Shown here: piece after piece, positions 1 through 5,335 of the stretch
Layout: each line of letters opens with the position of its first letter
Numbering within the stretch: the first letter of the stretch is position 1
Source: JAMWZF01 sp041628615
Lineage (GTDB): Bacteria; Pseudomonadota; Alphaproteobacteria; Rhodobacterales; Rhodobacteraceae
Direction: 5' to 3'
DNA: 6,719 bases
NCBI GenBank assembly: GCA_041628615.1
Contig: JBFKOW010000179.1
Coordinates: 1-6,719 of the forward strand
The notes under the pieces: generated by a model
The model's database searches: none
What the model saw: only the letters and a program-made list of their open reading frames with translations
What the model was told of the DNA's origin: nothing
Program-made: the position numbers and the translations under genes

Positions 1-770
1 TCACCCGCCGGCGGCCGGACGGGCCGGACGTGGTGACGCTCTGGCTCGACTGGCCGGGCTGGAAAGGCTCGGCGCCGGGACAGTTCAACATGATGGGCCT
101 GCCGGGACTGGGCGAGGTGCCGATCAGCGTCTCGGGCGGCACAGGGACGCCGGGACGGGTGATGCAGACGATCCGCGCGGTCGGGCCGGTCAGCCGGGCG
201 CTGGCGGCGCTGGAGGCGGACGAGGCGCTGACCATACGCGGCCCCTACGGCCGGCCCTGGCCGGTGGCCGGGCGGCAGGGCAAGCCGGTTCTGATCGTCG
301 CCGGGGGCCTCGGGCTCGCGCCGCTGCGCCCGGTGATCCGGCACTTCGCCCGGCACCGGGCCGAGCACCCCTCGGTCGACCTCGTGATCGGCGCGCGCAG
401 CCCGGCGGACCTGTTCTTTCACGACGAATACGAGGACTGGCGCGAGGCGGGTCTGTCGGTCGCGCTGACCGTCGACCACGCGCCGCCCGGCTGGCCGGGG
501 CGGGTCGGGGTGGTGACGCCGCTGATCCGCACCGAGGGACCGGTGGCGGCCTTCCTCTGCGGACCCGAGATCATGATGCGGGTGAGCGCCGAACGGCTTA
601 CCGGGCACGGCGCGGATGCGGGCGACATCCACGTGTCGCTGGAACGGAACATGCAGTGCGGGGTCGGGCTCTGCGGCCATTGCCAGCTCGGTCCGGTGCT
701 GCTCTGCCGGGACGGGCCGGTTCTGGACTGGGCCGCCGCCCGCCCGCTGATGCGGATCGAGGAGTTGTGA
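1..770 (+). CDS. hydG: Group 3b [NiFe] hydrogenase gamma subunit (FAD/NAD(P)-binding, [2Fe-2S]), 5'-partial
   Basis: This is the diaphorase subunit, which passes electrons between NAD(P)H and the iron-sulfur chain of a cytoplasmic hydrogenase. The frame is open to the left edge (first full codon at 3), so the N-terminus is missing, probably by a few tens of residues. The GTG at 30 is only an internal codon. Counting from the first full codon (255 residues), a ferredoxin-reductase-type FAD domain has GQFNM at 26-30 and GEVPISVSG at 37-45. A nucleotide-binding domain follows, with AGGLGLAPLRP at 100-110 and CGP at 186-188. The C-terminus carries four cysteines (219, 224, 227, 235; C-x4-C-x2-C-x7-C) that would hold a [2Fe-2S] cluster, as in PyrK/HydG-type proteins. 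The stop lies 2 nt before the small-subunit gene. The symbol follows Pyrococcus hydBGDA and is not the radical-SAM [FeFe]-hydrogenase maturase HydG. Whether NAD or NADP is preferred cannot be read from the sequence. Confidence 0.93.
   Translation, partial: TRRRPDGPDVVTLWLDWPGWKGSAPGQFNMMGLPGLGEVPISVSGGTGTPGRVMQTIRAVGPVSRALAALEADEALTIRGPYGRPWPVAGRQGKPVLIVAGGLGLAPLRPVIRHFARHRAEHPSVDLVIGARSPADLFFHDEYEDWREAGLSVALTVDHAPPGWPGRVGVVTPLIRTEGPVAAFLCGPEIMMRVSAERLTGHGADAGDIHVSLERNMQCGVGLCGHCQLGPVLLCRDGPVLDWAAARPLMRIEEL
759..764 (+). promoter_or_regulatory. Ribosome binding site of the small-subunit gene
   Basis: GAGGAG lies inside the last codons of the gamma-subunit gene, 8 nt before the ATG at 773. 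This is good Shine-Dalgarno spacing. It favours ATG 773 over the in-frame GTG at 767, which overlaps the upstream stop codon and would be too close to this site. Confidence 0.7.
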
Positions 771-772
771 CC

Positions 773-1576
773 ATGCCTGCCCCGGCGCACCGGCCCCGCG
801 TGGGCGTGTTCAAGTTCAGTTCCTGCGACGGCTGCCAGCTCACCCTGCTCGACTGCGAGCGGGAACTGCTCGACGTCGCCGCCGCCTTCGACATCGCCTA
901 TTTCCCCGAGGGCGTGACCGCCGAGGACGAGGGGCGCTACGATGTCGCCATCGTCGAAGGGGCTGTCACCACCGAGGAAGAGGCGCTGCGCATCCATTCG
1001 ATCCGAAGCCGGTCCGACACCCTCGTCACCATCGGCGCCTGCGCCACCGCCGGCGGCATCCAGGCGCTGCGCAACGGCGGCCGCAAGGACGGATTCCTGC
1101 GCTATGTCTATGCCCGGCCCGACTGGATCTCGACGCTGGAGACCAGCACCCCGATCGCCGACCACGTCCCGGTCGACCACGAACTGCGCGGCTGCCCGAT
1201 CTCCAAGGCGCAGCTGATCGAACTGCTGACCGCGCTGCTGGCCGGGCGGACGCCGCAGACGAAGCCCCACGCCACCTGCCTCGAATGCAAGCTCGCCGGT
1301 CATGTCTGCGTCATGGTCTCGGCTGGCGAACCCTGCCTCGGGCCGGTGACCCATGCCGGTTGCGGCGGGCTCTGCCCGGGCTACGGGCGGGGCTGCTTCG
1401 GCTGTTTCGGACCGAAGGAAACCGCCAACACCGCCGCGCTGTCGGCCCGCATGGCCGCGAACGGCGCCGCGGCGGACGACCTCGCCCGGCTCTACGCCAC
1501 CTTCAACACCGCCGCCCCCGACTTCCGGGCCGCCGCCGAGGACCTGCGCCATGCCGCAAAAGACGATCAGGGTTGA
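773..1576 (+). CDS. hydD: Group 3b [NiFe] hydrogenase small (delta) subunit, three [4Fe-4S] clusters
   Basis: This 267-residue small subunit carries electrons between the NiFe site and the flavin subunit. It belongs to the NADH:ubiquinone oxidoreductase 20 kDa-like family. The N-terminus has the proximal-cluster motif SSCDGCQ (C18, C21), completed by C90 (GACATAGG) and C141 (RGCPIS). The C-terminal third holds eight more cysteines (169, 172, 179, 188, 197, 201, 208, 211), including CLECK and GRGCFGCFGPKE. That is enough for two further [4Fe-4S] clusters, giving the twelve ligands expected of a three-cluster subunit. There is no twin-arginine signal, consistent with a cytoplasmic enzyme. The start is set by the upstream GAGGAG and by homology beginning just before GVFKFSSC. 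The gene begins 2 nt after the gamma stop and its last 26 nt overlap the large-subunit gene. Confidence 0.95.
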   Translation: MPAPAHRPRVGVFKFSSCDGCQLTLLDCERELLDVAAAFDIAYFPEGVTAEDEGRYDVAIVEGAVTTEEEALRIHSIRSRSDTLVTIGACATAGGIQALRNGGRKDGFLRYVYARPDWISTLETSTPIADHVPVDHELRGCPISKAQLIELLTALLAGRTPQTKPHATCLECKLAGHVCVMVSAGEPCLGPVTHAGCGGLCPGYGRGCFGCFGPKETANTAALSARMAANGAAADDLARLYATFNTAAPDFRAAAEDLRHAAKDDQG

Positions 1577-2843
1577 CCTTCTGTCCCGGGTCGAGGGCGA
1601 GGGCGCCTTCCGGCTCGACATCCGCGGCGGCGAGGTGGTGCGCGCGGAGTTCCGGATCATCGAGCCGCCCCGCTTCTTCGAGGGGCTGCTGCTGGGCCGG
1701 TCCCACGCCGAGGCCGCCGACATCACCTCGCGGATCTGCGGCATCTGCCCGGTCGCCTACCAGATGAGCGCGGTGCACGCGATGGAGGCGGCCTTCGGCG
1801 TCGCGATCTCGCCGACGGTGCGGGCGCTGCGGCGGCTGCTCTATTGCGGCGAATGGATCGAGAGCCACGTGCTGCACGCGATCCTGCTGCATGCGCCCGA
1901 CTACCTCGGCTTCGCCAGCGCCTTCGACATGGCCGCCGCCGGGCATGAGACGGCGGTGCGCGAGGCGCTCGACCTGAAGCGGGCGGGCAACCGGATCGTC
2001 GCCCTGCTGGGCGGGCGCGAGATCCACCCGATCAACGTGCGGGTCGGCGGCTTCTACCGGCTGCCCCGCGCCGCCGACCTCGCCGCGCTGCGGGCCGAAC
2101 TCGTCACCGCGCTCGACCTCGCGGAACGGCTGGTGGACTGGACCGGCGGGCTGGCGATGCCCGAGCGCAGCCGGGACTACGTCCTCGTCAGCCTGCGCCA
2201 CCCCGACGAATACCCGATGAACGAGGGGCGGATCGTGTCGACCGCCGGGCTCGACATCGCGGTGTCGGACTGGCCGGCGCATTTCGAGGAGGTGCATGTC
2301 GAGCACTCGAACGCGCTGCACGGGCGCGGCCGGGACGGCACCGAATACCTGCTCGGGCCGATGGCGCGGATGGCGCTGAACTTCGACCGGCTGTCGGACC
2401 GGGCGCGGGCGGCGGCGCGGCGGATCGGCCTCGGCCCGGACACCCGCAACCCGTTCCGGTCGATCTCGATCCGGGCGGTGGAGGTGCTGTTCGCGGTCGA
2501 GGAGGCGATCCGCCTGATCGATTGCCTCGACCCCTCCGGCCCGCCCGCCGCGCCGGTCACGCCGGTCGCGGCGGTGGGGATGGCGGCGACCGAGGCGCCG
2601 CGCGGGCTGCTGTTTCACCGCTACCGGATCGACGCGGCCGGGATGATCCGGGAGGCGCAGATCGTGCCGCCCACCTCGCAGAACCAGCCCGCGATCGAGG
2701 CCGACCTGCGGGCCTACATCCCGGTGATCGCCGACCGGCCCGAAGCCGAGATCCGGCACCTCGCGGAACAGGCGATCCGCAACTACGACCCCTGCATTTC
2801 CTGCGCGACGCATTTCCTCGACCTGCGGGTGCTGGATGACTGA
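1551..2843 (+). CDS. hydA: Group 3b [NiFe] hydrogenase large (alpha) catalytic subunit
   Basis: This 430-residue subunit holds the NiFe(CN)2CO centre where H2 is split or formed. The L0 motif RVEGEG is at 13-18. The L1 motif RICGICPVAY (61-70) supplies C63 and C66. The L2 motif DPCISCATH (413-421) supplies C415 and C418 and ends in H421. Nine residues (FLDLRVLDD) follow His421 and match the C-terminal tail removed by a specific endopeptidase after nickel insertion. GREIHPINVRVGGF (155-168) is another typical large-subunit block. ATG 1551 is preferred because the conserved N-terminus starts there and a GAGG lies 9 nt upstream (1538-1541). The longer open frame upstream is a shadow of the small-subunit gene. 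The 26-nt overlap suggests translational coupling. The group 3b call rests on the subunit set and motif flavour, and group 3a/3c relatives are less likely given the flavin subunit. Confidence 0.96.
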   Translation: MPQKTIRVDLLSRVEGEGAFRLDIRGGEVVRAEFRIIEPPRFFEGLLLGRSHAEAADITSRICGICPVAYQMSAVHAMEAAFGVAISPTVRALRRLLYCGEWIESHVLHAILLHAPDYLGFASAFDMAAAGHETAVREALDLKRAGNRIVALLGGREIHPINVRVGGFYRLPRAADLAALRAELVTALDLAERLVDWTGGLAMPERSRDYVLVSLRHPDEYPMNEGRIVSTAGLDIAVSDWPAHFEEVHVEHSNALHGRGRDGTEYLLGPMARMALNFDRLSDRARAAARRIGLGPDTRNPFRSISIRAVEVLFAVEEAIRLIDCLDPSGPPAAPVTPVAAVGMAATEAPRGLLFHRYRIDAAGMIREAQIVPPTSQNQPAIEADLRAYIPVIADRPEAEIRHLAEQAIRNYDPCISCATHFLDLRVLDD

Positions 2844-3318
2844 GGACCCGGCAGGCCCGGTCGTCATCGGCATCGGGCGGCCCGGGTTCGGCGACGACGG
2901 GGCGGGGCCGGCGGTCCTTGCGCACCTCGCCGGGCGCGGCCTGCCCGCCCGTCTGGCCCACCTGCGCCCCGACCCGACGGACCTTGCCGGCCACCTGTCC
3001 GGATGCCGGCGCGCGGTCCTCGTCGATGCCTGCCTCGCGCGGGCGGCACCAGGCGCGGTGCGGACGATCCGGCTTGGCGCCGGTCCGCTGCGGCTGCCGC
3101 CCCGCCCGACCCATGGCCTGCCGCTGTCGGACGCGCTCGACCTCGTGGGCGGCTTCGCCGGGTTGCCCGCCGATTGCCGGCTGATCGCGATCCAGGGGCG
3201 GCGATTCGGCCCCGGCGCCCCGCTCGACCCGGCGGTGGCGGCGGCGGCGGAACGGGTGGCCGACTGGATCGAACGCTGGGTCCGCGACCCCGGGACCGCG
3301 CCGCCGGACGCGGGCTGA
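2836..3318 (+). CDS. Hydrogenase maturation endopeptidase (HyaD/HybD/HycI family)
   Basis: This 160-residue protease should remove the C-terminal tail of the large subunit once nickel is in place, locking the active site. The N-terminal signature GIGRPGFGDDGAG (12-24) corresponds to the family GxGNxxxxDDGxG. The three nickel-sensing ligands known from HybD have likely counterparts in D21 (GDDG), D64 (VLVDA) and H93 (PTHGLP). The usual asparagine after GxG is arginine (R15) here. Length fits the family (about 150-180 residues). The ATG overlaps the end of the large-subunit gene by 8 nt, so the protease is probably made together with its substrate. No strong ribosome binding site precedes it, consistent with coupling. 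The protein is Ala/Gly/Pro/Arg-rich and otherwise weakly conserved, but the operon position makes the role secure. Confidence 0.88.
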   Translation: MTEDPAGPVVIGIGRPGFGDDGAGPAVLAHLAGRGLPARLAHLRPDPTDLAGHLSGCRRAVLVDACLARAAPGAVRTIRLGAGPLRLPPRPTHGLPLSDALDLVGGFAGLPADCRLIAIQGRRFGPGAPLDPAVAAAAERVADWIERWVRDPGTAPPDAG

Positions 3319-3325
3319 GCCCGCG
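3309..3325 (+). terminator. Possible termination hairpin at the end of the hydrogenase operon
   Basis: A perfect 7-bp GC stem (CGCGGGC / GCCCGCG) encloses a 3-nt loop that is exactly the TGA stop codon of the protease gene. No T-run follows on either strand, so this is not a classical intrinsic terminator. It could aid Rho-dependent stopping or protect the 3' end of the transcript. In sequence this GC-rich, short GC palindromes also arise by chance. Confidence 0.3.
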
Positions 3326-3332
3326 GCATGGG

Positions 3333-3860
3333 TCAGGCCGGTTGTGCCGGCCGCGCGATGGCGGCGCGCAGCCAGTCCGAGAGCCCGTCGAGGTCCGGTG
3401 CGAGTTCGACGGCCAGGCCCCCGGTGAAATCCTCGAGCGCCGCCGCGTTCATCCGGTTCAGTCCGACCAGAACCGGCATCCCGCGCTCCAGCGCAGCGGC
3501 GATCACGTCCCGGAATCCGTGTCCCTCGGCCTCGTGCCGGCCGAACTTGTTCACGATCAGGCAATCGGTTCCGGCGTCGAGCCGCGTCGCGACCTCGGCC
3601 ACCGCGCGTTCCAGCGCATCGGCATCGAGCCGGCAGCCCTTCGCGCCCGGTCCGAGGGACTGGGAAATGCGGATCACCGGGCCGTCCGGCAGCACCTGCA
3701 CGTCCATGTCGCAGGGGCCGTCGCAGCGGAGGTCCGAGTTGATCTGCACCGTGCCGCAGGGCCGCAGACCCTCGGCCATCAGCCGGGTCGCCAGCCGGTG
3801 CAGCAGCAGGTCGATGTCGCCCCGGCCCGGGGCCATCGTGTAGGCGAGATGCAACTCCAT
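3333..3860 (-). CDS. DUF2478 family protein, THEP1-like fold with degenerate P-loop
   Basis: This 175-residue soluble protein is recognised as DUF2478 from YTMAPGRGD (7-15), CDMD (50-53), RISQSLG (64-70), GCRLD (75-79) and LIVNKFG (101-107). Its biochemical function is not established. The motif order resembles nucleoside triphosphatase THEP1/MobB-like proteins: a glycine-rich loop then a leucine-rich helix, a later hydrophobic strand ending in a conserved loop followed by E110, and a PVLVGLN strand. The Walker A Lys-Thr is replaced (GRGDID), so ordinary ATP hydrolysis is doubtful. C46-x3-C50 next to CDMD could bind metal. ATG 3860 is chosen because family homology starts there and GAAGG lies 8 nt upstream. 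In-frame ATGs at 3956 and 3971 would add a basic, low-complexity extension. The gene follows nnrS on the same strand after 100 nt and converges on the hydrogenase operon. Confidence 0.85.
   Translation of the reverse strand: MELHLAYTMAPGRGDIDLLLHRLATRLMAEGLRPCGTVQINSDLRCDGPCDMDVQVLPDGPVIRISQSLGPGAKGCRLDADALERAVAEVATRLDAGTDCLIVNKFGRHEAEGHGFRDVIAAALERGMPVLVGLNRMNAAALEDFTGGLAVELAPDLDGLSDWLRAAIARPAQPA
3336..3352 (-). terminator. Possible hairpin at the 3' end of the DUF2478 gene
   Basis: GGCCGG and CCGGCC form a 6-bp stem around the 5-nt loop TTGTG. The hairpin lies in the last codons of the minus-strand gene, whose stop is at 3333-3335. Together with the hairpin at 3309-3325 it marks the convergent junction of the two operons. 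There is no T-run, so terminator function is uncertain. Confidence 0.22.
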
Positions 3861-3960
3861 GGGCCGGACCTTCGCAGACCGGCCGCGGTCCGGCAAGACC
3901 CGGTCCAGCGCCCTCCGGCCGCCTGCGCGGCCCGCCATGGGATCGTTATTTATCATTGCC
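3861..3960 (-). other. Spacer between nnrS and the DUF2478 gene, with an AT-rich patch
   Basis: This 100-nt gap is GC-rich except near 3941-3960, where gatcgttatttatcattg stands out from its surroundings. On the minus strand the patch reads as a GATAAATAA stretch that could serve as a weak -10 region for the downstream gene. I could not find a convincing -35 hexamer or FNR-type palindrome with it. Read-through from the nnrS promoter remains equally likely. Confidence 0.3.
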
Positions 3961-5208
3961 TTATCCGTCATTTCTGATGTCGCCCCGCTTTCCCTGTCCC
4001 GCGGCGGCAGGCGACGCCCTGCGCCGTCCACCGCGCCGCGAAAGCGTCAGAAGCGGCCCGTAAGCCACCAGAAAGATGAAGAACACGGCGATCCAGAGCA
4101 GTCCCGCCACCGGCAGGGTGCCCGCTGGCCCCAACACCCGCAGCGCCACCGCCCCGAGAAGGCAGAGCAGCATCGCCCGGGAGCCCCGGCGCGCCGCCGG
4201 CGGCAGGCCGCCGGCCGCCAGCGCGGTGCGGGCCATCACCACGAGCGTCGTCACGCCGATGGCCCCGGCCGTCCACAGGTGCTGTGCCGCGGCGGGCGGC
4301 ACGGGGCCCGGCCAGCGGACGGCGAGGCCCATCGCCACGGTCCCGAGCGCGCCGCAGGCGAACCCCGCCTGCAGCCCCCAGACCAGAGGTTCCGCAAAGA
4401 CCCGGTGGCCTTGCCAGCGCATCAGCCGCGCCACCTGCGCCACCCCCGCGACGGCCAGCAGCGCCGCGCTCGCCATCGCCTCGGGCCATCCCGACCAGGC
4501 CGCCAGCGCCACCGCCAGCAGGGCCAGCGCCGCCCGGTCGAAGCGCCGCATCGGCGGCACCGGCACCTGCGCCGCGCCGCTTCGGACAAGCCAGTTGCGG
4601 GTCAGCGACGGGATCATCTTGCCGCCCATGAAGGCGATCAGCCAGACCGCCAGCGCGAGACCGAGCCGCAGGCCCACCCCGCCCTCCGCATCGCCCCCCA
4701 GCAGCACCTCGGCGTGGAACAGGCCGTTGGCTGCGACGAAGGCCGCGAACAGCGCCGGCAGCACCGCAGTGCGCCGGGCCCCGCCGCCGGCCCGCGCCTC
4801 GCGCAGCAGCAGGGCCGCCAGCGTCACCGGCGCCGACAGGTCCGCCAGCGCGACGGCGCCGGGCGGCAAGGCGATCGGCACTGCGGCAAGCGCCCGCCCC
4901 GATACCCAGAGCAGGACCAGCCCGGCAAGCGGCCAGCCCGCCACCGGCAACCGGCCGGTCCTGTTGGGCACCGCGCCCAGCAGGAACCCGGCCAGAACCG
5001 CGCCGAGATAGCCGAACAGCATCTCGTGCGCATGCCAGGCAACCGGAGAAAGCGATGCCGTCGGCGGCAGGCGGCCCGACAGAACCGCCACCCAGGCGAC
5101 CATCCCGAGGCTCGCCCAGAGCGCCGCAAGCAGGAAGAAGGGGCGCGGCCCCTGGCTCAGCACCGCCGGCCCCTGCCAGTCCCGCCTCCGTGTCGCCGTG
5201 CCGGCCAT
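3961..5208 (-). CDS. nnrS: NnrS family haem-copper membrane protein
   Basis: This 415-residue polytopic inner-membrane protein has about twelve hydrophobic segments. NnrS proteins bind haem and copper, accompany denitrification or nitric-oxide genes in many proteobacteria, and have been linked to tolerance of nitrosative stress. The family signature WHAHEMLFG (58-66) supplies histidines H59 and H61. It is followed by GAVPNRTGRLP (78-88), where members I recall usually have PNWTGR. Further family blocks are FMGGKMIP and QHLWTAGAIGVTTLVVMAR, with FLVAYGPLL near the C-terminus. The start at 5208 has GGAGG 4 nt upstream, a strong but closely spaced ribosome binding site. An FNR-type palindrome centred about 75 nt upstream points to anaerobic or NO-responsive transcription. 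The next gene downstream encodes the DUF2478 protein. The family call is firm, but the precise molecular role of NnrS is unsettled. Confidence 0.93.
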   Translation of the reverse strand: MAGTATRRRDWQGPAVLSQGPRPFFLLAALWASLGMVAWVAVLSGRLPPTASLSPVAWHAHEMLFGYLGAVLAGFLLGAVPNRTGRLPVAGWPLAGLVLLWVSGRALAAVPIALPPGAVALADLSAPVTLAALLLREARAGGGARRTAVLPALFAAFVAANGLFHAEVLLGGDAEGGVGLRLGLALAVWLIAFMGGKMIPSLTRNWLVRSGAAQVPVPPMRRFDRAALALLAVALAAWSGWPEAMASAALLAVAGVAQVARLMRWQGHRVFAEPLVWGLQAGFACGALGTVAMGLAVRWPGPVPPAAAQHLWTAGAIGVTTLVVMARTALAAGGLPPAARRGSRAMLLCLLGAVALRVLGPAGTLPVAGLLWIAVFFIFLVAYGPLLTLSRRGGRRRASPAAAGQGKRGDIRNDG

Positions 5209-5212
5209 CGAT

Positions 5213-5217
5213 CCTCC
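5213..5217 (-). promoter_or_regulatory. Ribosome binding site of nnrS
   Basis: The minus strand reads GGAGG, separated from the nnrS ATG by only 4 nt (ATCG). It is the strongest Shine-Dalgarno in the window and sets the start at 5208, although the spacing is at the short end. Confidence 0.65.
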
Positions 5218-5230
5218 GTTGCCGCCCGAT

Positions 5231-5245
5231 CCGGCGGTTCGCCGG
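5231..5245 (-). repeat. Inverted repeat in the nnrS leader
   Basis: CCGGCG and CGCCGG flank a 3-nt loop, giving a 6-bp stem. It lies between the ribosome binding site and the predicted transcription start (about 5242). It could be a 5'-end hairpin of the mRNA or the remains of a terminator for the upstream abrB gene, but no T-run follows. Confidence 0.25.
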
Positions 5246-5266
5246 TCCGGTTCTAGACCGGTCCGG
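5242..5266. repeat. Direct and inverted repeats overlapping the predicted nnrS promoter
   Basis: CCGGTCCGG occurs twice (5242-5250 and 5258-5266), 16 bp apart start to start. Within this block CCGGT (5247-5251) and ACCGG (5257-5261) form an inverted repeat around tctag. The block covers the predicted -10 and transcription start, so it could be a second operator. GC-rich composition makes chance repeats fairly likely. Confidence 0.3.
5250..5255 (-). promoter_or_regulatory. Predicted -10 element of the nnrS promoter
   Basis: The minus strand reads TAGAAC, matching TATAAT at four of six positions. It lies in the only AT-containing dip between the FNR-type box and the gene. It would place the transcription start near 5242-5243, about 41 nt from the centre of the FNR-type palindrome. 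That is the classic position for an activator of this family. Confidence 0.5.
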
Positions 5267-5273
5267 CGGATAC

Positions 5274-5293
5274 GGATTGACGCCGGTCAATCC
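5274..5293 (-). promoter_or_regulatory. FNR/FixK/NnrR-type activator binding site upstream of nnrS
   Basis: A perfect inverted repeat of 8-bp arms, GGATTGAC and GTCAATCC, is separated by GCCG. Its core TTGAC-N4-GTCAA (5277-5290) has the half-site and 4-bp spacer of the FNR-CRP superfamily (FNR consensus TTGAT-N4-ATCAA). Only the fifth base of each half-site differs from FNR. The centre is about 75 nt upstream of the nnrS ATG and about 41 nt from a start inferred from TAGAAC. Regulators such as FnrL, FixK, DNR or NnrR are all possible, and the sequence alone does not decide between oxygen and NO sensing. Confidence 0.72.
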
Positions 5294-5335
5294 CGGCACG
5301 GACCGCGAGGGGCATTGTCCTGAATCGTCGCGCGG

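Noticed and set aside
656..772. Extension of the small subunit upstream of ATG 773
   Set aside because: The extension overlaps the [2Fe-2S] cysteine region of the gamma gene and reads as Arg/Pro-rich shadow. The GAGGAG site fits ATG 773.
419..1744. A 441-codon minus-strand frame over the gamma, small and large hydrogenase genes
   Set aside because: It is antisense to three conserved genes, has no family resemblance and is Gly/Arg-rich.
1503..3329. A 608-codon open frame on the minus strand opposite the hydrogenase large subunit and protease
   Set aside because: It lies antisense to genes with unmistakable catalytic motifs and encodes an Arg/Pro/Gly/Ala-rich product with no recognisable domain. 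Long antisense frames are expected in DNA with this GC content.
3941..3980. A second FNR-type box between nnrS and the DUF2478 gene
   Set aside because: TCA-GAAA-TGA (minus strand) is an inverted repeat, but its half-sites face the wrong way for TTGA-N6-TCAA, and no other match was found.
3859..5256. A 465-codon open frame on the plus strand across nnrS
   Set aside because: It encodes a low-complexity Arg/Gln/Pro-rich product antisense to a clear NnrS protein, so it is a composition artefact.
3968..5299. A second minus-strand frame of 443 codons overlapping nnrS
   Set aside because: It runs in the +1-type shadow of nnrS with Gly/Ala/Arg-rich content. The nnrS frame carries all the family motifs and the ribosome binding site.
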